The notes under the pieces were generated by a model, which saw only the letters and a list, made by a program, of their open reading frames with translations, ran no database searches and was not told where the DNA came from. Source: Streptomyces altiplanensis (GTDB taxonomy: Bacteria; Actinomycetota; Actinomycetes; Streptomycetales; Streptomycetaceae). From it: a stretch of DNA of 33,411 nt. Made by a program: the position numbers and the translations under genes. Shown here piece after piece: positions 8,688-16,642 of the stretch; the first letter of the stretch is position 1; each line of letters begins with the position of its first letter. Location: the NCBI GenBank assembly GCA_003719395.1, contig RHMC01000078.1, forward strand, positions 1-33,411. Reading direction: 5' to 3'.

Positions 8688-10316
8688 CTACTGGCCGACG
8701 AGGCCGGGCTGCAGCACCTTGCTGAACAGCACCGTCCCGCCCTCGGCACGCAGCCGCACCGTCAGCTCGCCGCTCCCGCGTCCGATGTCGACCTCGCCGA
8801 AGTACTGCGGGGACTCCATGGGCGACACGTTGGCGCGGGCCGGTGCCTTCACGAAGACCTGGTCCGGCCCGAAGGTGGCGTCGAGCCGGCTCGACGGGAA
8901 GCCGCCCGCGGCCAGCGGGCCGGACACGAACTCCCAGAAGGGCGCGAAGTCCTTGAACGCCGCGCGGGACGGATCGTAGTGCTGGGCGGAGGTGTAGTGC
9001 ACATCCGCCGTGAGCCACACCGTGCCGGTGATACGGGCGTGCTTGATGTGGCGCAGGAGCTCCGCGATCTGGAGCTCCCTGCCCAGCGGCGCCCCGGGGT
9101 CGCCCTGCGCGACCGCCTCGAAGTCGGCCGGTCCGTCCGGGACGACGATCCCCAGCGGCATGTCGGAGGCGATCACCTTCCACACCGCGCGGGAGCGCGA
9201 CAGCTCCTTCTTCAGCCAGGCGAGCTGCTCGGCGCCGAGGATGCCGGTCGCGTCGTCGGGCTGCCGGCCGGGGGAATTGGCGTTGCGGTACGTCCGCATG
9301 TCGAGGACGAAGACGTCGAGCAGGGGGCCCTGCCTGACCACCCGGTAGACCCGGCCGTCGTCCTTCCCGCGCTTCCCGTCCTTTCCGCCCTCCCCGCGCG
9401 CGGGGAGCGTCGAAATCGGGAAGTACTCGCTGAACGCGCGCATCGACCGCGCCGCCAGTACGTCGATGTTCTTCTCCGTGTAGCGGGCGTCGTCGAGGAT
9501 CTGGCCCGGGTACCAGTTGTTGCGCACCTCGTGATCGTCCCACTGCACGATCGAGGGCACCTGCGCGTTGAAACGGCGCACGTTCTCGTCCAGCAGGTTG
9601 TAGCGGAAGTTCCCGCGGTACTCGTCCAGGGTCTCGGCGACCTTCGACTTCTCCGGGGTGGTGATGTTCCGCCACACGCGCCCGTCGGGCAGCGTCACGC
9701 TCGGCTGGATCACGCCGTCCGCGTAGACGGTGTCGCCGCTGCACAGGAAGAAGTCCGGGTCGAGGCGGCGCATCTCGTCGTACACCCGGTAGCCGCCGAT
9801 GTCCGGGTTGATGCCCCACCCCTGCCCCGCGATGTCACCCGACCACAGGAAGCGCACGCCCCCGCGTCGCTTCGCGGACGCCGTACGGAACGTTCCCCGG
9901 ACCGGTTCCCCGGTGCGACGGGGATCGTCGGGATCGGCGAGGGTCACCCGGTAGTACACCTGCTCGCCCGGGGGCAGGCCCCGCAGCGGCGTCGTCCCTG
10001 TGAAGTCCGTACCGGGCCCGAGCAGGGGGCCGTGCCATCTGCGGGAGTGGCGGAAGGTCTCCGTCGCGGACGTCTCCACGATCATCCGGGCCGGGCGGTC
10101 GGACCGTACCCACACCAGACCCGACGAGGAGGTGACGTCACCCGTCTGCACGCCCCATGCGGCGCGCGGCCGGCCGGAGAGCGCCTGGGCGGGCGCGGCG
10201 GCCGCGCCGGCGGCGGTGGCACCGACGGCGGGCAGGGCGAGCGCGGCCGAGGCGGCCAGCGAGCCGCGCAGGACGGAACGTCGGTCGGGGGACTGGCTCT
10301 GCGGTCGGTGCGGCAT
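8688..10316 (-). CDS. phoD: PhoD-type alkaline phosphatase/phosphodiesterase, Tat-secreted
   Basis: A 542-residue metallophosphatase predicted to act outside the cell in phosphate scavenging. The Tat signal is SPDRRSVLRGSLAASAALAL (about residues 9-28) with the twin-arginine motif. An N-terminal beta domain follows (ARMIVETSATETF), then the calcineurin-like catalytic domain with metal ligands in WSGDIAG, CSGDTVYADG, QWDDHEVRNNWYPGQ and TADVHYTSAQHYD. Length and motif order are normal for the family and the frame is intact. Upstream lies a PHO-box-like repeat. The TAG stop is followed in frame by 28 more codons of GC3-rich, acidic sequence before a TAA, so the annotated end may not be the ancestral one. 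It is divergent from an ECF sigma factor gene. Confidence 0.93.
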   Translation of the reverse strand: MPHRPQSQSPDRRSVLRGSLAASAALALPAVGATAAGAAAAPAQALSGRPRAAWGVQTGDVTSSSGLVWVRSDRPARMIVETSATETFRHSRRWHGPLLGPGTDFTGTTPLRGLPPGEQVYYRVTLADPDDPRRTGEPVRGTFRTASAKRRGGVRFLWSGDIAGQGWGINPDIGGYRVYDEMRRLDPDFFLCSGDTVYADGVIQPSVTLPDGRVWRNITTPEKSKVAETLDEYRGNFRYNLLDENVRRFNAQVPSIVQWDDHEVRNNWYPGQILDDARYTEKNIDVLAARSMRAFSEYFPISTLPARGEGGKDGKRGKDDGRVYRVVRQGPLLDVFVLDMRTYRNANSPGRQPDDATGILGAEQLAWLKKELSRSRAVWKVIASDMPLGIVVPDGPADFEAVAQGDPGAPLGRELQIAELLRHIKHARITGTVWLTADVHYTSAQHYDPSRAAFKDFAPFWEFVSGPLAAGGFPSSRLDATFGPDQVFVKAPARANVSPMESPQYFGEVDIGRGSGELTVRLRAEGGTVLFSKVLQPGLVGQ

Positions 10317-10417
10317 CGATGCGCCTCCAGTGACGGTTCGGTCGTTCTGTGGATCGGACTGCCCGTCGGAGTGTCCGCCCTGCGGACAGTCCGACGTGTG
10401 AGGCCATGCCTAATGCC

Positions 10418-10450
10418 CGGTCACGGCAACCACACGAACCACAAGTGAAC
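10418..10450 (-). promoter_or_regulatory. PHO-box-like direct repeats upstream of phoD
   Basis: On the minus strand, units GTTCACTTGTG (10450-10440) and GTTCGTGTGGT (10439-10429) are exactly 11 nt apart, followed by a weaker TGCCGTGACCG. PhoP sites in Streptomyces are 11-nt direct repeats beginning GTTCACC. A -10-like TAGGCA lies just downstream near nt 10407-10412, so the box would overlap the -35 region. Confidence 0.6.
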
Positions 10451-10461
10451 AGCCGGCCACC

Positions 10462-10473
10462 GTTCCCGGGAAC
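10462..10473. promoter_or_regulatory. Perfect 12-bp dyad in phoD-sigma intergenic region
   Basis: GTTCCCGGGAAC is a perfect palindrome directly abutting AACCGGTT (10471-10478), another perfect palindrome. It is a candidate operator for one of the two divergent genes; no known consensus is claimed. Confidence 0.3.
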
Positions 10474-10599
10474 CGGTTCGGCGCGTTCCGGGCTGTCCGG
10501 GCCCCGGCCCCCACGAGGCCGCCCGGCCCCGTTCCCGCAGGGCGGAGCCGACGGCGTCATCGTCTGGACAGGGCAGGAACGGTCGGCTGGGATGGGGGA

Positions 10600-11480
10600 G
10601 TGACTGCGGACACCGTGACTGACGTCTTCGAAGAGCACCGGCCCGTTCTGACCGGAGTGGCGTACCGGATGCTCGGCCGGGTGGCCGACGCCGAGGACGT
10701 CGTGCAGGAGGCGTGGCTGCGCTGGTCCGCGCAGACGCGTGACGACGTGCGCGAACCGCGCGCCTACCTGGTGCGGATCACCACCCGGCTCGCCGTCGAC
10801 CGGCTGCGCCACGTACAGGCCAGGCGTGAGGCGTACGTCGGGCCGTGGCTGCCCGAGCCGCTCGTGACGGACTTCGGCGCGACCGTCGGGGACACCGCAC
10901 AGCGCGCGGTGCTCGCCGACTCCGTCTCGCTCGCGGTTCTCGTCGTTCTCGAGTCGCTCTCCCCGCTGGAGCGCGCGGTGTTCGTCCTGCGGGAGGCTTT
11001 CGGCTTCCCGTACGGAGAAATCGCAGCCGCCCTGGAACGCTCGGAATCGGCCGTACGGCAGCTCTCGGGACGCGCCCGGCGGCATGTGGCGGAACGCAGG
11101 CCGCGGTTCGACGTGGACCCGGCCGAACGCCGCGACCTCACCGAACGGTTCCTCGCGGCGGCGTCGGGAGGGGACCTCGACGCGTTGCTCGCCCTGCTCG
11201 CGCCGGACGTCGGCTCGTCGGTGACAGCGGGGGCAAGGCCAAGGCGCCGCTGCGCGTCATGGAGAGCGCCGACAAGGTGGGGCGTTTCCTGCTCGCTGCG
11301 GCCAAGCAGCCGGTCGCCGAGAGCGAGTTCCGCTTCCTGGAGCTCAACGGCGGGCCGGCCCTGCTGGTCCTGTCCGGCTCGAAGCCCGACACGGTCTTCC
11401 AGCTGGACGTCGCGGACGGTCTCATCCAGTGCGTCTACATCGTCCGCAACCCCGACAAGCTCACCGCCATCGCCCCGTAG
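10600..11480 (+). CDS. ECF41-type RNA polymerase sigma factor with SnoaL-like C-terminal domain (one frameshift)
   Basis: Sigma region 2 (YRMLGRVADAEDVVQEAWLR, about residues 22-41) and region 4 (LSPLERAVFVLREAFGFPYG, with recognition helix ERSESAVRQLSGRARRHV) are clear. The C-terminal extension carries GDSGGKAKAPL and RNPDKLTAIAP. The pair DGGGK-like plus NPDKL is the hallmark of ECF41 factors, whose fused tail modulates activity in place of a separate anti-sigma. One base is missing near nt 11210: D-V continues as R-L-V-G-D-S in the next frame, and the 881-nt span fits a single deletion. GTG 10600 or GTG 10615 could start it; a GGGGGAG stretch lies before the latter. No carboxymuconolactone decarboxylase or oxidoreductase partner, usual for ECF41, is adjacent. 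Confidence 0.85.
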
Positions 11481-11503
11481 AAGCGACGGCTGTCCCGCGC
11501 CGA

Positions 11504-11517
11504 TTGGTCTTGACCAA
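11504..11517. promoter_or_regulatory. dre-like operator upstream of GntR gene
   Basis: TTGGTCTTGACCAA is a perfect inverted repeat of 6 bp around a 2-bp centre. Its core TGGTCTnGACCA matches the DasR-responsive element consensus of Streptomyces. It lies about 100 bp before the start of a HutC/DasR-type regulator, suggesting either control by DasR or autoregulation. Confidence 0.6.
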
Positions 11518-11544
11518 GGGGGGTCACGGACTTATGGTCGCAGA

Positions 11545-11569
11545 GTTAGTGCAGGAACCTTTAATAAAC
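11545..11569. promoter_or_regulatory. AT-rich imperfect dyad before GntR gene
   Basis: GTTAGT..AGGAACCT..ATAAAC forms a loose dyad of 25 bp in an unusually AT-rich stretch for this genome. It lies 48 bp upstream of the GntR start and probably belongs to the promoter/operator region. The regulator is unknown. Confidence 0.3.
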
Positions 11570-11616
11570 AAGGGCGCGGAAACTCGCCGGGGACAGGCTG
11601 ATTGCGGAGGATCAGG

Positions 11617-12387
11617 GTGGGGACCACGCAGCTCGAAACGGTGCCGGAGCCGAAGTACTGGCACCTCAAGACCGTGCTCAGCGAGGCACTCGACTCCGAT
11701 TTCGCGGTCGGGGAGATCCTGCCCAACGAGCGTGAACTCGCCTCGCGCTTCGGCGTCGCGCGCGCCACGCTCCGCCAGGCCCTCGAACAGCTCGAGCTGG
11801 AAGGCCGCCTGCAGCGCCGTCGCGGCGTGGGCACCACGGTCGCCCCGCCGCGCGTGGGTGTGGACGTCGGCACCTCGCGGCACGGATGGCCGGGCGCGGC
11901 CGGCGACGCCTGGCAGCCGGTCGACTGCACGAGCGCCGTGCCCCCCGTCGCGGTGGCCCGCATGCTCGACAAGGACTTCGACGCCGAGGGCGAGGTGCAC
12001 GTGGTGCGCCGGATCCGGGTGACGAACGGCCAGCCGGTCGCGGCCGAACTGCTGTACGTACCGCACGCGTCCGTACCGGATCTCGCGGCCATCGAAGCCC
12101 CCTCGGGCGCGGCCCGCGCGCGCAGTGTGCTCCGGGAGCTGCAGCGCCTCGCGATGAACGGCCAGGACCGTGCCGTCGAGCTCGGCTCGGCCCGCGCGGA
12201 CGACGCGAAGGAACTCGACCGGCTGCCCGGCGCGCCCGTCCTCGTCGTCACCACGCGTTACTTCGCCGAGGGCAGGACCGCCGCGGTCTCCGTGGCCACC
12301 TACCGGGCGGACACCTGCCGGCTCACCTTCGGCGATTCGGGCGACGTGGAGATAAGCCACCACACGCAGGAGCGCAGGGCCTCCTGA
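11617..12387 (+). CDS. GntR-family (HutC/DasR-like) transcriptional regulator
   Basis: 256 residues with an intact frame. An N-terminal winged HTH (PKYWHLKTVLSEAL, then NERELASRFGVARATLRQAL and LEGRLQRRRGVGTTVA, about residues 10-75) is followed by a UTRA effector domain (from about residue 90; VHVVRRIRVTNGQPVAAELL). GTG 11617 is chosen because GGAGG sits 6 nt upstream. UTRA domains of this subfamily often bind sugar phosphates or histidine-pathway compounds. The dre-like operator upstream and the facing ROK regulator gene suggest sugar or aminosugar sensing (inference). The paralogue of DasR is a closer description than DasR itself, since the residues around the HTH differ. Confidence 0.88.
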   Translation: MGTTQLETVPEPKYWHLKTVLSEALDSDFAVGEILPNERELASRFGVARATLRQALEQLELEGRLQRRRGVGTTVAPPRVGVDVGTSRHGWPGAAGDAWQPVDCTSAVPPVAVARMLDKDFDAEGEVHVVRRIRVTNGQPVAAELLYVPHASVPDLAAIEAPSGAARARSVLRELQRLAMNGQDRAVELGSARADDAKELDRLPGAPVLVVTTRYFAEGRTAAVSVATYRADTCRLTFGDSGDVEISHHTQERRAS

Positions 12388-12438
12388 TCCCGTCCGCCCT
12401 GCGGCACTTGGAGTGCTTGCGGTACGGCCCGCCGCGAC

Positions 12439-13596
12439 TCAGCGCCGGGCCGTCACCGTTCCCTCGACGGCGAAGAGCTGTTCCTCGACATGGTCGAGGG
12501 CCAGGCGCAGCGCACCGGTCGCCACCGCCGCCTCACCGAGCAGTGACAGCGCCACTCGCGGCGGGCGCAGGCAGTAGCGCGCCAACTCGCCGCGCAGCGG
12601 CTCCAGTACGCCGTCGATGCCGGCTGCCCACCCGCCGACCACGACCAGCTCGGGGTCGAGTGCCAGGACCAGCGCCGCCACGTCGTGCACCAGCCGCTGG
12701 ATGAACCTCTCGACGGCCTCCTGCGCCCCCGGGTCGCCCTGTCTGGCGCGCCGGAAGACCGTGGCCACCGCCTGCTCGTCCAGCGGGAGCAGCGGCTCGT
12801 CCGTCGTCGACAGCAGCGTCTCCGGCGTGACCTCGCGGCCCAGCAGGTGCAGCGCTCCGATCTCGCCGGCCGCGCCCCCGTATCCGCGGTGCAGCCGGCC
12901 GCCGATCAGTGAACCCGCGCCGGGGCTCAGTCCGGCCAGGACGAACACGATGTCGTCGGAGTCGACGGCGGCGCCCTTCCAGTGCTCGGCGACCGCCGCC
13001 GCGTTGGCGTCGTTCTCCACCAGTACGGGGCAGCGGAAGGAACGGCGGAGCCGCTCACCGAGGGGCAGCCCGGTCCACTCCGGGAGGGCCGTGCCCAGCC
13101 GTACGGTTCCGTCGGCCTCCACGATGCCGGGTGAGCCGACGCCGACGGCGCGCAGCGAGCTGCGGGCGACTCCGGCGCGGCGCAGTACGTCGGCGACCAT
13201 GGCGCGTACCCGGTCGAGCCGCTCGTCCGCCGAGGCGGTCTCGGACACCTCGCGGGAGCCCGCGCCGATGACACGGCCGTCGAGTCCGGACAGCAGGGCG
13301 GCGATGCGGTGCGAGCCGATCTCGACGCCCAGCAAGTGCCCCGCCTCGGCCCGGAACCGGAACCTCCGCGCGGGCCGCCCCTGCCGCCGCGTCTCGCCGT
13401 CCTCGGCCGGCGCATCGACGACGAGCCCGGTCTCCATGAGCCCTTCGACCACACCCTCGACCGTCGGCCGGGAGAGGCCCGTGATGCGGGTCAGGTCGGT
13501 GAGAGTGGGGGAGTCGGCGCCTCGCAGAGCGTGCAGCACCACGGCGGAATTGATCCGCCGCAGCAATGAGGGATCTCCACCGGTCAGCCGCCCCAC
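12439..13596 (-). CDS. ROK-family transcriptional regulator
   Basis: About 385 residues. An N-terminal MarR-like winged helix (LLRRINSAVVLHALRG, TDLTRITGLSRPTVEGVVEGL) is followed by a ROK sugar-kinase-like fold with GVEIGSHRIAAL (phosphate-1-like), VGSPGIVEADG, and VENDANAAA with the conserved Asp. The zinc-binding CxCGxxGCxE cluster of ROK kinases is missing: GEIGALHLLGREVTPE stands there. It is therefore most likely a DNA-binding regulator without kinase activity. GTG 13596 is preferred over GTG 13620 because GGGAGGA is spaced 6 nt before it. It converges on the GntR gene and lies downstream of the purB-mug pair. Confidence 0.87.
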   Translation of the reverse strand: MGRLTGGDPSLLRRINSAVVLHALRGADSPTLTDLTRITGLSRPTVEGVVEGLMETGLVVDAPAEDGETRRQGRPARRFRFRAEAGHLLGVEIGSHRIAALLSGLDGRVIGAGSREVSETASADERLDRVRAMVADVLRRAGVARSSLRAVGVGSPGIVEADGTVRLGTALPEWTGLPLGERLRRSFRCPVLVENDANAAAVAEHWKGAAVDSDDIVFVLAGLSPGAGSLIGGRLHRGYGGAAGEIGALHLLGREVTPETLLSTTDEPLLPLDEQAVATVFRRARQGDPGAQEAVERFIQRLVHDVAALVLALDPELVVVGGWAAGIDGVLEPLRGELARYCLRPPRVALSLLGEAAVATGALRLALDHVEEQLFAVEGTVTARR

Positions 13597-13731
13597 GGTG
13601 TGTCCTCCCAGCTCGCGCACTTGTTCTGCCGGATCGTACTCGCTGGTCGGGGGAGCGGCGAGGGCGGTCCGGCGGTGTGCGGCCTCCGCAGCGCCCCAGC
13701 GGTACGCCGGAGGGCCGGAGGTCTTCCGCGT

Positions 13732-14295
13732 CTAGCGGGCGGCTTCGGGTTCCCGGCCGTCGTCGTGCGACGCGGCCCGCAGTCTGGCGTACTCCTCGGC
13801 CATGGTCTGCGCGGTCCAGTGGGCGTTGAGTCCGCTGGGGTTGGGCAGGGCCCAGATCCGGGTCCCGCCGATCGTCCGCTCCTGCGGTCCGACCACCGCT
13901 TTCTTCTCACCGAACGCCGTGCGGTAGGCGGTGATGCCGACCACCGCGAGCCACTTCGGCCGCAGCAGTTCGACCTTCGCCGTCAGGAGCCGTCCGCCCT
14001 CGCGGAACTCCTCGTCACTGACCTCGTCGCCCGAGCGCTCGCCCTGGCCACCACGTTGGTGATGCCCAGACCGTAGGACAGGAGCTCGCCCTGCTCCGCA
14101 CGGCTTCAGCTGCCGGGGCGTGAAGCCCGAGAGGTGCAGCACCGGCCAGAAGCGGTTGCCGGGGCGGGCGAAGTGGTGGCCCGTCGCGGCCGACATCAGC
14201 CCCGGGTTGATGCCGCAGAAAAGCACCCGCAGGCCACCCGCGACCACGTCGGGAACGAGGCGGTCGCGGGCGGCCAGGAGTTCTTCGGGCGTCAT
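13732..14295 (-). CDS. mug: Mug-type G:T/U mismatch-specific DNA glycosylase (two compensating frameshifts)
   Basis: Uracil-DNA glycosylase superfamily, Mug/TDG branch, which removes U or T from mismatches with G. Visible features are the catalytic-motif region LFCGINPGLMSAATGHHFA (about residues 25-43) with the motif-1 Asn, NRFWPVLHLSGFTP, and the second motif ALPNPSGLNAHWT near the end. The frame is lost near nt 14098, runs in the alternative frame as ELLSYGLGITNVVARAS, and returns near nt 14030. The span (564 nt) is divisible by three. It starts 10 nt after the purB stop on the same strand, so it is probably co-transcribed with purB. Confidence 0.84.
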   Translation of the reverse strand: MTPEELLAARDRLVPDVVAGGLRVLFCGINPGLMSAATGHHFARPGNRFWPVLHLSGFTPRQLKPCGAGRAPVLRSGHHQRGGQGERSGDEVSDEEFREGGRLLTAKVELLRPKWLAVVGITAYRTAFGEKKAVVGPQERTIGGTRIWALPNPSGLNAHWTAQTMAEEYARLRAASHDDGREPEAAR

Positions 14296-14305
14296 GGCGT
14301 GCGGA

Positions 14306-15748
14306 TCAGAGGATCGATCCGGGGGTGTACGCGGCGGCGTCGGGGTGCTGCTTGGCGATCTCCTCGATACGGGAGACCACGGACCCGACCTGCTGCGCCG
14401 CCGCCCCGGTGAAGGACAGCTTGTCGGCCATCAGCTCGTCCAGCTGTGCCCGGTCCAGCGGGATCCGCTCGTCGGCCGCGAGCTTGTCCAGCAGCTCGTT
14501 GCGCTCGGCGCCCTGCTCGCGCATCGCCAGCGCGGAGGCGACGGCGTTCTCCTTGATGGCCTCGTGCGCGACCTCGCGGCCGACCCCGGACCGTACCGAA
14601 GCCATGAGCACCTTGGTGGTGGCGAGGAAGGGGAGGTAGCGGTCCAGCTCGCGGGAGACGACCGCCGGGAAGGCGCCGAACTCGTCCAGCACCGTCAGGA
14701 AGGTCTCCAGCAGGCCGTCGAAGGCGAAGAACGCGTCGGGCAGCGCGACACGGCGCACCACCGAGCAGGACACGTCGCCCTCGTTCCACTGGTCGCCCGC
14801 CAGCTCGCCCGTCATCGAGGCGTAGCCGCGCAGGATCACCATGAGGCCGTTCACACGCTCGCAGGAGCGGGTGTTCATCTTGTGCGGCATCGCGGACGAG
14901 CCGACCTGACCGGGCTTGAAGCCCTCCGTCACCAGCTCGTGTCCGGCCATCAGCCGGATCGTCTTCGCGACCGACGACGGCGCGCCCGCCAGCTGCACCA
15001 GCGCGGTGACGACCTCGTAGTCCAGCGAGCGCGGGTACACCTGGCCCACCGAGGTGAAGGCCTGCGAGAAACCGAGGTGAGCGGCGATCCGCTGCTCCAG
15101 GTCGGCCAGCTTGCCGGCGTCACCGCCCAGCAGGTCGAGCATGTCCTGGGCCGTGCCGACCGGGCCCTTGATCCCGCGCAGCGGGTAGCGGCCCAGCAGC
15201 TCCTCAAGACGTCCGTACGCCACCAGCAGTTCGTCGGCCGCCGTCGCGAAGCGCTTGCCGAGCGTCGTCGCCTGGGCCGCGACGTTGTGCGAGCGGCCCG
15301 CCATGACGAGTTCCGCGTACTCGGCGGACAGCTTGCCGAGGCGGGCGAGCACGGCGACCGTACGGTCGCGCATCAGCTCCAGCGAGAGCCGGATCTGAAG
15401 CTGCTCGACGTTCTCGGTGAGGTCGCGGGACGTCATGCCCTTGTGGACCTGCTCGTGGCCCGCGAGCGCGTTGAACTCCTCGATCCGCGCCTTCACGTCG
15501 TGGCGCGTGACCTTCTCGCGCTCGGCGATCGACGCCAGGTCGACCTGGTCGAGCACACGCTCGTAGTCGGAGATGGCCTCGTCCGGCACCTCGATGCCGA
15601 GGTCCTTCTGGGCGCGGAGCACGGCGAGCCACAGCCGGCGCTCCAGCTTCACCTTCTCCTCGGGGGACCACAGGACGGCGAGTTGCGTGGAGGCGTAGCG
15701 GCCGGCCAGGACATTGGGGATGCGGGGCTTCGCAGGAGCAGCAGTCAC
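14306..15748 (-). CDS. purB: Adenylosuccinate lyase
   Basis: PurB cleaves SAICAR to AICAR plus fumarate and adenylosuccinate to AMP plus fumarate in purine synthesis; it is a cytoplasmic homotetramer. It has 480 residues with an intact frame. The fumarase/aspartase superfamily signature loop is GSSAMPHKMN (about residues 290-299), with the conserved GRSHNVAAQATTLGKRF and TSRDLTENVEQ segments forming the multi-chain active site. GTG 15748 is used. No Shine-Dalgarno precedes it, and a TAGAAT -10 element ends 8 nt before it, so the message may be leaderless. The mug gene follows after 10 nt. Confidence 0.96.
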   Translation of the reverse strand: MTAAPAKPRIPNVLAGRYASTQLAVLWSPEEKVKLERRLWLAVLRAQKDLGIEVPDEAISDYERVLDQVDLASIAEREKVTRHDVKARIEEFNALAGHEQVHKGMTSRDLTENVEQLQIRLSLELMRDRTVAVLARLGKLSAEYAELVMAGRSHNVAAQATTLGKRFATAADELLVAYGRLEELLGRYPLRGIKGPVGTAQDMLDLLGGDAGKLADLEQRIAAHLGFSQAFTSVGQVYPRSLDYEVVTALVQLAGAPSSVAKTIRLMAGHELVTEGFKPGQVGSSAMPHKMNTRSCERVNGLMVILRGYASMTGELAGDQWNEGDVSCSVVRRVALPDAFFAFDGLLETFLTVLDEFGAFPAVVSRELDRYLPFLATTKVLMASVRSGVGREVAHEAIKENAVASALAMREQGAERNELLDKLAADERIPLDRAQLDELMADKLSFTGAAAQQVGSVVSRIEEIAKQHPDAAAYTPGSIL

Positions 15749-15756
15749 GTGACCAG

Positions 15757-15762
15757 ATTCTA
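15757..15762 (-). promoter_or_regulatory. -10 element of purB, placing the start at or near GTG
   Basis: TAGAAT on the minus strand is a near-consensus -10 hexamer. Eight bases (CTGGTCAC) separate it from the GTG start. No clear -35 is visible; GC-rich upstream sequence is usual for Streptomyces. Confidence 0.5.
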
Positions 15763-15829
15763 CTGGCGGTTTCTGCAGGTCGGCGCCGCGCCCCCGTTTG
15801 TGGCTTGCTACGAGGAGGGGACGGGAGCG

Positions 15830-16609
15830 CTACGGCAGGGGACCGTCGTAGGGCAGCAGCTCCGGGCGCTTGGGCGGCCGCCCGTCGCCCGAGGACCGTC
15901 CCGTGACGCGCGTCCCGATCCACGGCACCAAGTGCTCGCGCGCGAACCGCAGGTCGCTGCCGCGGCGCGCCGCCCACCCGGGAGTCGCGCCCGGCGCCAG
16001 CGGCGAGCGCCAGTCGTCCTCCGCCGCGAGCCCGAGCGCCTGCCACACCGCCTCGGCGACCCGCCGGTGCCCCTCCGCCGTGAGGTGCAGCCGGTCGACG
16101 TGCCACAGCCGGGGGTCGGCGAGCACGGGAGCGCCGTACAGGTCGACCACCAGGGCGCCGTGCCGCGCCGCCAGGCCGTCGATGAAGTCGAACAACTGCT
16201 CCATGCGCGGCCGGAAGCGCTCCATCACCGGACCGTTCCGGCCGGGGCTGCGCATCAGCACCAGCCGCCCGCAGGACGGCGCCAGCTTCCCGGCGGCCTC
16301 TTCGAGGAGTCCGCACACCCTGCCCATGTCGACCTTCGGCCGCAGCGTGTCGTTGAGCCCGCCCACCAGCGTCACGAGGTCCGGCCGCATGGCGGCCGCG
16401 ACATCGACCTGCTCGTCGACGATCTGGCCGATCAGCTTTCCGCGTACGGCGAGATTGGCGTACTGGAAGCCCGGTGTGCTCGCCGCGAGCCGCGCGGCGA
16501 GCAGGTCAGCCCAGCCGCGGTACGAGCCGTCGGGCAGCGCGTCCGACATGCCCTCGGTGAACGAGTCGCCGACCGCGACAAAACTGGTGTAGACAGCATT
16601 CATTTTCAT
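15830..16609 (-). CDS. SGNH/GDSL-family hydrolase
   Basis: 259 residues (two possible ATG starts, 16609 and 16603). Block I GDSFTEGMSD holds the nucleophile Ser16 (from the longer start), block III is VGGLNDTLRP, and block V is HVDRLHLTAEGH with the Asp/His pair. There is no signal peptide, so it is a cytoplasmic esterase or lipase-like enzyme of unknown substrate. It is the last gene after the two CBS-domain membrane protein genes (33-bp gap, same strand) and ends about 80 bp before the purB promoter. Homologues in actinomycetes are generally annotated only at family level. Confidence 0.88.
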   Translation of the reverse strand: MKMNAVYTSFVAVGDSFTEGMSDALPDGSYRGWADLLAARLAASTPGFQYANLAVRGKLIGQIVDEQVDVAAAMRPDLVTLVGGLNDTLRPKVDMGRVCGLLEEAAGKLAPSCGRLVLMRSPGRNGPVMERFRPRMEQLFDFIDGLAARHGALVVDLYGAPVLADPRLWHVDRLHLTAEGHRRVAEAVWQALGLAAEDDWRSPLAPGATPGWAARRGSDLRFAREHLVPWIGTRVTGRSSGDGRPPKRPELLPYDGPLP

Positions 16610-16642
16610 GGCGGAGCGATCGTATCCCGGCCGCGCCGGCGG

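Noticed and set aside
8604..10448. 614-codon open frame on the plus strand
   Set aside because: It is antisense to the complete phoD gene, is Arg/Gly/His-rich without family motifs, and arises from GC bias in the opposite strand's third positions.
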